Assembly (NCBI GenBank): GCA_964564695.1 | Contig: CAZMCC010000035.1 | Coordinates: 1-34,843 of the forward strand | Length of the DNA: 34,843 nucleotides | Reading direction: 5' to 3' | DNA from: CAZMCC01 sp964564695 | Lineage (GTDB): Bacteria > Planctomycetota > Phycisphaerae > Phycisphaerales > UBA1924 | Shown here: piece after piece, positions 23,268-29,992 of the stretch | Position numbering within the stretch: the first letter of the stretch is position 1 | How the letters are laid out: each line of letters opens with the position of its first letter | Notes under the pieces: model-generated | Seen by the model: only the letters and a program-made list of their open reading frames with translations | Databases searched by the model: none | Told to the model about the DNA's origin: nothing | Program-made: the position numbers and the translations under genes

Positions 23268-23672
23268 ATGGCGCACTCGAATTCGGCCAAGAAGCGCATC
23301 CGTCAGAACGCGGACGCCAAAGCCCGTAACCGCTGGCGGATGGGCACGATGCGGACCTCGATCAAGGACTTGAGCGAGAAGCTCCTGCACGGCACCCCCG
23401 CGGAGGCCGCCACGGCTTTCGCCGCCGCGTGCAAGCTGATCGATCGGACCGCCGGCAAGGGCGTCATCCACAAGAACCAGGCCGCCCGTCGCAAGAGTCG
23501 CCTCGCCGCCCGCCTCCGGGCCAAGGTCGAGGGCAAGGTCTCCCACGCCAAGCCGGCGTCGACCAAGGCCAGGACCGCCGCCGCCGGCGGGAAGTCCGGG
23601 GCCAAGCCCGGCGCGAAGCCCGCCGCCGCCTCCAAGCCGGCCGCAAAGTCCGCGGCCAAGTCGGCCCGCTAG
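23268..23672 (+). CDS. rpsT: Small ribosomal subunit protein bS20
   Basis: Its 134 residues begin MAHSNSAKKRIRQNADAKAR, a diagnostic bS20 N-terminus, preceded by AAGAGA about 6 nt before ATG 23268. The core continues through RMGTMRTSIKDLSEKLLHG and KGVIHKNQAARRKSRLAARL and ends near residue 90. bS20 binds 16S rRNA and helps assemble the 30S subunit. Most bS20 proteins are about 85-90 residues. Here a tail of about 45 residues, rich in Ala, Lys, Pro and Gly and resembling histone H1-like repeats, follows the core. The gene has its own promoter, leader and terminator and is therefore monocistronic. Confidence 0.96.
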   Translation: MAHSNSAKKRIRQNADAKARNRWRMGTMRTSIKDLSEKLLHGTPAEAATAFAAACKLIDRTAGKGVIHKNQAARRKSRLAARLRAKVEGKVSHAKPASTKARTAAAGGKSGAKPGAKPAAASKPAAKSAAKSAR

Positions 23673-23699
23673 AGCGACATCGACACGGATTGAAAGTCT

Positions 23700-23731
23700 C
23701 AAGCCCGGGGACGCCATCGTCCCCGGGCTTG
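23700..23731 (+). terminator. Terminator of rpsT
   Basis: A perfect 14-bp stem (CAAGCCCGGGGACG at 23700-23713 and its complement at 23718-23731) carries a 4-nt loop. The tail TTCATTT is only moderately T-rich. It lies 27 nt after the rpsT stop. Confidence 0.75.
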
Positions 23732-23795
23732 TTCATTTCCGGTGCACCGCTCGCGCGGGTGGTCCATTCGCCCGCCGCCCTACATTCGCCCGACC

Positions 23796-24605
23796 GTGAC
23801 GCGCCCCCGCACCAGTTCAGGCCGCACACCGAAATCGCCGCCGCGCGAGCCGGACACCTACTGGTCGCTCTCGACGCGCCCGCTGCACATCCTCGTCTTC
23901 CTGGCGCCGCTCCTCGTCGCGTTCGAGGTCGGCTCGGTCCTCTACCTCACCTCGCCGGACCAGTCGGTGGCGAAGACCATCCAAGCCAAGAAACTCTTCA
24001 GCGATTTCTTTGAGCTGTTCGGCGCCGCCGGCCTGTTCATCCCCGCCATCACCCTTGTGACCGTGCTCATGGTCTGGCACGTGATGCGCCGCGACCGCTG
24101 GACGGTCAACGCCGGCGTCGTCGCCGGCATGGCCCTCGAGAGTGCGCTGTGGACACTCCCGCTCCTGGTGATGGCCGGCCTGCACACCCGCGGCCTCGCG
24201 GCCCAGATCGGTCCTGCAGACGTGCACGCCGCGGCAATCGGGACCGGTGATCTCACCTCCATGCCCTGGCAAGCCCGAGTCACCATCTCCATCGGCGCCG
24301 GCCTCTACGAAGAAATGCTCTTCCGCTTCGTCGCCATCGCCATGTTCCACATGCTGCTGGCCGACCTGCTCCGCCTCAACAAGCTCCACGCCGCGATCGG
24401 CGCCGTCGCACTCTCTGCGGTCCTCTTCGCCCTCTATCACGACGCCGCCCTCGCCACCGGCGGCACCGACTGGCCCCGGCTGATCTTCCTCTTCACCGCG
24501 GGCGTCTACCTCGGCGTCCTCTACGCCTCCCGCGGCCTGGGGATCGTCGTCGCCACCCACGCCATCTACGACGTTCTCGTCCTGGTCATCCTCAGACCTT
24601 CCTGA
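23796..24605 (+). CDS. CPBP-family intramembrane metalloprotease (Abi/CAAX type)
   Basis: GTG 23796 gives 269 residues and has TACATT 9 nt upstream; an in-frame GTG at 23742 is less likely because it is close to the rpsT terminator. Several hydrophobic segments span residues about 30-260. The three CPBP motifs are present: EExxxR (Glu172, Glu173 and Arg177 in GLYEEMLFRF), a His in FALYHD (His215) and a His in THAIYD (His255). Together these form the Rce1-like intramembrane active site. Family roles range from CAAX processing to bacteriocin self-immunity; the substrate here is unknown. The L,D-transpeptidase gene follows 43 nt later, so they may be co-transcribed. Confidence 0.88.
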   Translation: MTRPRTSSGRTPKSPPREPDTYWSLSTRPLHILVFLAPLLVAFEVGSVLYLTSPDQSVAKTIQAKKLFSDFFELFGAAGLFIPAITLVTVLMVWHVMRRDRWTVNAGVVAGMALESALWTLPLLVMAGLHTRGLAAQIGPADVHAAAIGTGDLTSMPWQARVTISIGAGLYEEMLFRFVAIAMFHMLLADLLRLNKLHAAIGAVALSAVLFALYHDAALATGGTDWPRLIFLFTAGVYLGVLYASRGLGIVVATHAIYDVLVLVILRPS

Positions 24606-24648
24606 TCCCTCGCCACTCCCCCACCGCCTCCCGTGCAAGGACGCACCC

Positions 24649-25386
24649 ATGGGCGAACGACGCCGACCACCACGCCGTGCGCTGCTGCACACCGCGGGCG
24701 CCGCGCTCGCGCTGGCCCTGCTGCTCGCGCTGACCAACAACCCCATCCGCCGCGAGGTCATGGCCCGCCTGGCCCACCACACCGTTGAATCCCGCCTCGC
24801 CGCCCTCGCCCCGCGCGTCGACCCACTGTGGCAGGCCCGCTGTCGAGACTCGGGCGCCGCGTACCCGCCCGCGCAGCTCACGATCGTCGTCCTCAAACGC
24901 GAGCGCGAGCTGCGCGTTTACGCGCCCGGCCCGCACGGCCGCGCCGTCCACCTCGCCACGTTCCCCATCCTCGCCGCCAGCGGCGAACTCGGCCCCAAGC
25001 TCAAGGAAGGGGACCGCCAGGTCCCCGAAGGCTTCTATCGCGTCGAGTCCCTTAACCCCAACAGCCGCTACCACCTCGCGCTGCGGGTCAACTACCCCAG
25101 CACCGAAGACTCCGCCGCCGCCTCCTCCGAGGGTCGCACGAACCTCGGTTCCGACATCATGATCCACGGCAGCAACGTCTCGATCGGCTGCGTCGCCCTC
25201 GGCGACCCCGCCATCGAAGAACTCTTCACGCTCGTCGCCCAGATCGGCCTCGACCGCGTTGAGCTGCTCATGTGCCCGTCGCTCGACCCCGCCGCACTCA
25301 TCACGCCCAGCACGCCTGTGTGGCTCAGCGATCGCTATTTGCGCCTCGCCGACCGGCTCGGCGCGCTGGCCGCCCCACAGCGCTAA
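24649..25386 (+). CDS. L,D-transpeptidase (YkuD/YafK-like), membrane-anchored
   Basis: This is a 245-residue protein with a basic N-terminus and one hydrophobic helix (about 10-28), so it is anchored or exported. The catalytic motif is complete: His173-Gly-x3-Ser178-x-Gly-Cys181 in MIHGSNVSIGCVALGD. The upstream KLKEGDRQVPEGFYRV is typical of the YafK branch. Such enzymes cross-link or trim peptidoglycan at meso-diaminopimelate, or attach proteins to it, through the active Cys. This suits a planctomycete with a thin peptidoglycan layer. It follows the CPBP gene closely, and the next gene begins 116 nt downstream. Confidence 0.92.
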   Translation: MGERRRPPRRALLHTAGAALALALLLALTNNPIRREVMARLAHHTVESRLAALAPRVDPLWQARCRDSGAAYPPAQLTIVVLKRERELRVYAPGPHGRAVHLATFPILAASGELGPKLKEGDRQVPEGFYRVESLNPNSRYHLALRVNYPSTEDSAAASSEGRTNLGSDIMIHGSNVSIGCVALGDPAIEELFTLVAQIGLDRVELLMCPSLDPAALITPSTPVWLSDRYLRLADRLGALAAPQR

Positions 25387-25429
25387 GAAGCCGCGCAACC
25401 CCAGACTTCGCCGCGATTTACGCCGCCTT

Positions 25430-25452
25430 CACCGGGTGTTCATGCCCCGGTG
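25430..25452. other. Short inverted repeat between the L,D-transpeptidase and DUF892 genes
   Basis: CACCGGG (25430-25436) pairs with CCCGGTG (25446-25452) over a 9-nt loop, 43 nt after the transpeptidase stop. There is no T tract, so it is at best a weak terminator. Confidence 0.35.
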
Positions 25453-25502
25453 ATATCTCTCTATGAGCCAGGAGGGCGACGGCTCAAGCGAGGGATCGAT
25501 CT

Positions 25503-25973
25503 GTGAAGCTCCAGGACGATGACCCCATCGTGCACGAACGACTTGCCGAACTCATGGACGCGGAACGCAAGCTCGTGGTCGCGCTGCCACGCCTCGCCGC
25601 ACGCGCCAGATCGGCCGCCCTGCGGGCCGCGCTGCGTGACCATCTCCGCGAAACGGCCGTGCACGTCGAACGCCTCGCCGAGGTGATGCGTGAACTCGGC
25701 GTCGAACCCGCCCCCGACACGTGCCTCGGCATGCAGGGCCTGCTCGACGAGAGCGAAGAAAGCCTGCGCGACGCCGACGACGACCACCTCGCCGACCGCG
25801 CTCTCGCCACCGCCGCCCGCAAGATCGAGCACTACGAGATCGTCGCGTACGAGGACCTCGTGAGCTCGCTGGAGCGCATGGGACGGTCCGACCTGGCCGA
25901 GATCGTCGCGCCGACGCTCCTTGAAGAGATCGACGCGGACAAGCGGCTGTGCCGGATCGCGGACAGCGCCTGA
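25503..25973 (+). CDS. DUF892 (YciE/YciF-type) ferritin-like protein
   Basis: The 156 residues start at GTG 25503, with GAGGGATC upstream as ribosome-binding site. The protein is a four-helix bundle by pattern and matches DUF892: LAELMDAERKLVVALPRLA, DHLRETAVHVERLAEVM, CLGMQGLLDESEESL, ARKIEHYEIVAYEDL and LLEEIDADKRL. The repeated Glu/His pairs (ExxH-like) are possible di-iron ligands. Family members are stress-associated and structurally resemble rubrerythrin, but their reaction is not settled. It converges on the AbiE-like toxin gene, leaving a 31-nt gap. Confidence 0.85.
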   Translation: MKLQDDDPIVHERLAELMDAERKLVVALPRLAARARSAALRAALRDHLRETAVHVERLAEVMRELGVEPAPDTCLGMQGLLDESEESLRDADDDHLADRALATAARKIEHYEIVAYEDLVSSLERMGRSDLAEIVAPTLLEEIDADKRLCRIADSA

Positions 25974-26004
25974 GCGTGCCCTCAGGCCGCAGCCAGCACG
26001 CCAC

Positions 26005-26829
26005 TCACGGCCCGGCTTCGCCGTCCAACGCACGAAAAAGAGCGGACGCCCGCTCGAACGCATCCCGCACAACGCCCTCTCGATCTTCGCCTTGGCCGGC
26101 AGCGACATCCGCTGCCCACTGTGGCCCAACACTATTGAGCGTCCCGAACTTTCCTCGCAGAATGGTCATGGCCTCCCGCCCCCGCTCATTGCTCAACAAC
26201 TCGCGACATTCGCGTGCAAGGTTCGCCGATCCGCCCATGTACTCCTTCAGGCAGAAATAGACGTCGTAGGCGTCCTTGGCCTTCTTGCGCTCATCGAGCG
26301 CAAACGCCTTGAGACACAGGTACGCCGGGACGGTCACGATCCGTGCGGTCACCGTGTTCTCTTCGCCCGACGGCAACACCCCCGTGAGCGTGACCGTGCT
26401 CGCACGCTCCAGGGCAAGCTCGACCCCACGAAGTCGCACGACACTGAGGTCTTGGATCAGGACGCTGGCTCCGGCCGCCGTCCCTCCCGGCTCATCTCCG
26501 GTCACGAGGTCGAGTTTGACCGTCATCGTCCCAGCGTCATCCCCGAGGTTCTTGGTGAAGACCCCGATGTGCGGCGCCAACTGCACATAGCCCTCCGCGA
26601 TGAGCCGCTGCCGAATCGACTCGTACGCATCGGGCGGGATCTTTCGGCCATCCAGCGCGAAGTCGACGTCGAACGACCCAACGTGACCGCGACCCGGAAA
26701 GAGCACCTCGGGCACCCAGCCCCCGATCAGCACCATCCCATCCCTGTACTTTCCGAGGATGGTCAGCACATCCATGAGCACCGCACGCCCCGCCCTCACA
26801 TCGTCATCACCGGGGAGTTCCCATGTCAT
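26005..26829 (-). CDS. AbiEii-like nucleotidyltransferase toxin
   Basis: This 274-residue protein has the DNA polymerase beta-type nucleotidyltransferase signature. It shows GGW (36-38) followed by Ser52-x-Asp54-x-Asp56, and a likely third carboxylate at Asp107 in VKLDLVT. It also has the AbiEii-type basic motif Lys174...ERKKAKDAYD (180-189). In characterised AbiE systems the toxin transfers nucleotides, in some cases to tRNA acceptor ends, and halts growth. Substrate is not known here. Its ATG overlaps the antitoxin stop by four bases (ATGA), so antitoxin is translated first and the two are coupled. It is somewhat divergent from classical AbiEii, hence a like-family call. Confidence 0.82.
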   Translation of the reverse strand: MTWELPGDDDVRAGRAVLMDVLTILGKYRDGMVLIGGWVPEVLFPGRGHVGSFDVDFALDGRKIPPDAYESIRQRLIAEGYVQLAPHIGVFTKNLGDDAGTMTVKLDLVTGDEPGGTAAGASVLIQDLSVVRLRGVELALERASTVTLTGVLPSGEENTVTARIVTVPAYLCLKAFALDERKKAKDAYDVYFCLKEYMGGSANLARECRELLSNERGREAMTILRGKFGTLNSVGPQWAADVAAGQGEDREGVVRDAFERASALFRALDGEAGP

Positions 26830-27917
26830 GAAGAAGGCGCTCCATCACGGTGAGCCCGCGGCAGGATCTCTCGCCGCAGGATCTCGTCTGCGGCCTCCGC
26901 GCCGCGGGCCGGGTTCTTCAGAAGGTCGAGGTACGTCTGCACGGGCGAGACGACACGGAGCCCGTCGCGCTCCTCCGCATTGAAGAAGGTCGCATCATCG
27001 CTGGTCATCCAAAGAACGCCCGACGCGCCCGAGTCGACCTGCTTCAATTCGAGCTCAGGCATCAGCGTCCCGATTACGTCCCGTGATCGCGATTCGGCAA
27101 TGTAGATCGCGGCACGCTTGTACCGCACCATCGGCGCCCACCGGGCGGCAGCCGAGAACTCCGCCAGTGCGTACTGCACGTTGTTCATATCACACCAGTG
27201 CGCCACCCGGCGCTCAAGCGACTCGGCCCCCTCCATGCTGTACACCGCCACCGGTCGGGCAGCGCTTTCGTACGCGGAGCTCCAGGCCTTCAGAAGCTCA
27301 AGAGCACCGCGGACGCGGATTCCCTCGCTCGACTCCTCGACAAACGCTTCCGCGACCAACTTGCGTCTAACCCGCGATGCGAGGCCCAGGCTCACGTGCG
27401 CCGTCCGCGCCAGATCCACAACCCGCCACACACGCTCCGGCCGCTCCAGCAGCACGCGCACTACACGACTGGATCTGGGAGCAAAGATGTTCTCTGCCGG
27501 CCGAGTATCCGGGCGTTCGTTCCGACATCCTTCAACGTGCACGTAGAGCCCGGCGCCCGCGATGTGGCAGTTTCCAGCAGCGTCAATGTACCCGAGCCCT
27601 TCCTCACGGCAGATGGTCGCGGTCCGCTCGGAGATATGTGGCGCGGCGACCACCCCCAGTTGCTCAACAGGAGTCTCCTGTTGCAGGCGACGAGCAAGCC
27701 CCACGGCATCTTGCGGGTGCAGTCTTGTCTTGTACTCCACGAGGAGCGCAAGCACCTCGCCCGAACCAGTGACCGCAAGCAGGACAACCTCGTCCCAGTG
27801 CGGCGGGACGTCGGCAATCGCGGCCCGAACAGTGAACAAGCCTGTGCGGCTCGCCAATGCTTCAAACCACGGTCTCACACTCGGTTGAGCGGTACCTGTC
27901 ATTGACTTCACTCGCAT
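26826..27917 (-). CDS. AbiEi-like antitoxin and autorepressor (type IV toxin-antitoxin)
   Basis: The frame is open to 28019, but the first 34 codons run through the operator and promoter, so ATG 27917 is preferred (363 residues); ATG 27902 is also possible. The N-terminal half resembles the PD-(D/E)xK-like fold of PF09952-type antitoxins (LLVEYKTRLHPQDAVGLARR with Glu61 and Lys63). It is followed by the characteristic GLGYIDAAGNCHI (107-119). A winged helix (about 150-200) contains VVDLARTAHVSLGLASRVRR. The C-terminal domain (about 205-363) probably handles the toxin. Two palindromic operators flank the promoter, as in AbiEi autoregulation. The family call is made by pattern, not by search. 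Confidence 0.8.
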   Translation of the reverse strand: MRVKSMTGTAQPSVRPWFEALASRTGLFTVRAAIADVPPHWDEVVLLAVTGSGEVLALLVEYKTRLHPQDAVGLARRLQQETPVEQLGVVAAPHISERTATICREEGLGYIDAAGNCHIAGAGLYVHVEGCRNERPDTRPAENIFAPRSSRVVRVLLERPERVWRVVDLARTAHVSLGLASRVRRKLVAEAFVEESSEGIRVRGALELLKAWSSAYESAARPVAVYSMEGAESLERRVAHWCDMNNVQYALAEFSAAARWAPMVRYKRAAIYIAESRSRDVIGTLMPELELKQVDSGASGVLWMTSDDATFFNAEERDGLRVVSPVQTYLDLLKNPARGAEAADEILRREILPRAHRDGAPSS

Positions 27918-27924
27918 CGGCAGT

Positions 27925-27940
27925 TTCACCACGTGGTGAA
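27925..27940. promoter_or_regulatory. Proximal AbiE operator palindrome
   Basis: This is the perfect 16-bp palindrome TTCACCACGTGGTGAA. It touches the last base of the -10 box and covers the expected transcription start of the antitoxin operon. A protein bound here would block initiation. Confidence 0.88.
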
Positions 27941-27968
27941 GTATACATTGCTGACCAATTTCAATCAA
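27940..27968 (-). promoter_or_regulatory. Promoter of the AbiE-like operon
   Basis: On the minus strand TTGATT (27968-27963) and TATACT (27945-27940) are exactly 17 bp apart in an AT-rich patch unlike the rest of the window. The start would fall near 27933, about 16 nt before ATG 27917. Confidence 0.75.
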
Positions 27969-27977
27969 ATTGAATAT

Positions 27978-27993
27978 TTCACCACGTGGTGAA
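27978..27993. promoter_or_regulatory. Distal AbiE operator palindrome
   Basis: This is a second perfect copy of TTCACCACGTGGTGAA just upstream of the -35 box, identical to the proximal site; the identity extends to 19 bp. The centres are 53 bp apart, close to five helical turns, so both sites face the same side of the DNA. Confidence 0.88.
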
Positions 27994-28052
27994 GTCAAAT
28001 CCCACTTGATAACGGACACAACTGGGGTCTTGGACGGGATTTGTTCCGTGGA

Positions 28053-29903
28053 TTACCGCTGGGATTCAACCGCGATCGCCCGGAACTCCCCCTCCACCGC
28101 AATAAACGCCTCGATTACCTTCGGATCGAAGTGCTTCCCCGCACCCTCAACGATGATCTTCATCGCCGCCTCGTGGCTCATCGCTTCCTTGTACACCCGC
28201 TTGCTCGTGAGCGCGTCGTACACGTCCGCCACCGCCACGATCCGGGCCGACAGGCTGATGTCCTCCCCAGCCAGGCCGTAGGGATACCCCGAGCCGTCCC
28301 ACTTCTCGTGGTGCCCCAGCGCGATCTCCGCGGCGATCCGCAGGAAGTCGTCCTCGCTCCACTCGCGCCGCACCGCGATGAGCGTGTCCCCGCCGATCGT
28401 CGTATGCGTCTGCATCCGCTTGCGCTCGTCGTCGGTGAGCTTGCCCGGCTTCTTCAGCACCGCGTCGGGGATCCCCACCTTGCCGATGTCGTGCATCGCG
28501 GCCGTGATGCTCACGGTGTGCACCCAGTCCTCGTCGATCTCGCCCCCACGCCTCGACACCTCGCGCGCCAGCACCTCGGTGTACTTGCAGATCCGCTCCA
28601 GGTGCTTGCCCGTGTCGTCGTCGCGCGACTCGGCCAGCTTCGCCATCGCGAAGATCATCGCCTCGCGGCTCCGCGCCCGCGCCTTGGCGATCTGCTCGGT
28701 GTGCCGCTTCAGGTCCGCGGCCATGCGGTTCACGTCGTGCGCGAGCCGCCCCAGCTCGTCCCGCTTGCTCACGCTCAGCCGGTGGTCAAGGTCCCCCGAC
28801 GCCATCCGCCGCACCGCGGCCCCCAGCCGCTCGATCGGCCGGACCAGCAACGTCCCCGCCACGAAGATGCACGCGATGATGAGCCCCAGCGTCACCGCGA
28901 GCGCCAGGGCCGCCTCGCGCATGTTCGCCCGCACGCCCTCCATCGCCACGCTCTCGGGCACCATGGCCGCGAACACCCACCCCGTCGACTTCACCGGGGC
29001 GTAGAAAATCCACGACCGGTCCTTCCACCGCTCCCACCCCGCGGGCGGCGTGCCGGGCCACGCATCGACCTTCACCACACCCGCCTCGCCATTCACAAGC
29101 GACGTGATCGACTTCGTGATGTCGGGCCGCCCCAGCGCGTTCATCACGTCGGACGCCGTGCGCCCGCACATGATGTCCCCCTCCCGCGCCGAGTAGACGT
29201 ACTCGCCCCGCTTGGTGAGGATCACGAACTCCATGGTCCCGAGGATGTCGTGCCCCACGCGCTCGCGGATCTTCGACACCTCGATGTCGACCGTCGCGAC
29301 GCCCGCGAACTTCCCCTCGCGCTCGAACGGCGCCGAGTACGTGACCATCAGCACGTTCCCCGCGCCCTCGTCGAGGTACGGGTCGGTCCACACCGGGCTG
29401 CCCGAGTCCTTGGGCGTGTGCCACCACGTCCACTTCTCGTCGGCGTACCAGTCGTACACCCCGCGCCCGATGTTCATCGACTTGAGGCCCGAGCCCGCGT
29501 CCTGACCGCTCCCGCCGCGCGACACGTACGGGCTCCGCAGGTCGGCCGCGCCCGCTGCCCCGGGGGTGGTGGGCGCCGGCTCGAACGCCGCCGCCGCCCC
29601 GTAAATCGCCGGATCCTCGAGGACGTCCGCCCGCAGCAGCCTGATCACCTGGGCGTCGGTCATGTCCGGGGCCGCCTCGAGAGCCCCGGCCGTCGTCCGC
29701 GCCACCGCGGCGGCTTTCTCGAACGCCCCATCGAACCGGTCGGCGTAATTGACCGCGAGCTCGCGCATGTCGCGCTCGACCCGCGCCCGCCCCTCCTCCG
29801 ACAGCCGCACGAACATCGCCCCCAGCACGCCCAAGTACACGACCAGCGTCGGGATCGCCACCGCCGCGATCATCTTGCCCCGAATGCCCGACAGCAGCCG
29901 CAT
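28053..29903 (-). CDS. Membrane sensor with dCACHE-like, HAMP and HD-GYP domains
   Basis: ATG 29903 (MRLLSGIRGKMI) is chosen over an upstream one because a TATGCT box lies 6 nt before it, giving 616 residues. The protein has a membrane helix (about 11-31), an extracytoplasmic dCACHE-like sensor of about 300 residues (YDWYADEKWTWWHTPKDSG, GVATVDIEVSKIRERV), a second helix (about 335-355) and a HAMP domain (RPIERLGAAVRRMASGDLDH). The output is an HD-GYP domain: His471-Asp472 in AMHDIGKVGIPD, then HHEKWDGSGYP with GYP at 539-541. HD-GYP enzymes hydrolyse cyclic di-GMP, so this likely couples an external signal to c-di-GMP breakdown. The signal is unknown. Confidence 0.92.
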   Translation of the reverse strand: MRLLSGIRGKMIAAVAIPTLVVYLGVLGAMFVRLSEEGRARVERDMRELAVNYADRFDGAFEKAAAVARTTAGALEAAPDMTDAQVIRLLRADVLEDPAIYGAAAAFEPAPTTPGAAGAADLRSPYVSRGGSGQDAGSGLKSMNIGRGVYDWYADEKWTWWHTPKDSGSPVWTDPYLDEGAGNVLMVTYSAPFEREGKFAGVATVDIEVSKIRERVGHDILGTMEFVILTKRGEYVYSAREGDIMCGRTASDVMNALGRPDITKSITSLVNGEAGVVKVDAWPGTPPAGWERWKDRSWIFYAPVKSTGWVFAAMVPESVAMEGVRANMREAALALAVTLGLIIACIFVAGTLLVRPIERLGAAVRRMASGDLDHRLSVSKRDELGRLAHDVNRMAADLKRHTEQIAKARARSREAMIFAMAKLAESRDDDTGKHLERICKYTEVLAREVSRRGGEIDEDWVHTVSITAAMHDIGKVGIPDAVLKKPGKLTDDERKRMQTHTTIGGDTLIAVRREWSEDDFLRIAAEIALGHHEKWDGSGYPYGLAGEDISLSARIVAVADVYDALTSKRVYKEAMSHEAAMKIIVEGAGKHFDPKVIEAFIAVEGEFRAIAVESQR

Positions 29904-29909
29904 AGGGCC

Positions 29910-29915
29910 AGCATA
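29910..29915 (-). promoter_or_regulatory. -10-like hexamer before the HD-GYP gene
   Basis: TATGCT on the minus strand ends 6 nt before ATG 29903. No -35 is convincing. The arrangement suggests a leaderless or very short-leader message. Confidence 0.35.
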
Positions 29916-29992
29916 CCCGAGGCCCCCCCACACCGTGCAGCCCGGCCCCTCCGCACCCAGTATCATCACCTCCCCCTAACGGAGCACAGTCG

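Noticed and set aside
27918..28019. N-terminal extension of the AbiEi-like frame
   Set aside because: It reads through the promoter and both palindromic operators, so it cannot be part of the protein made from that promoter.
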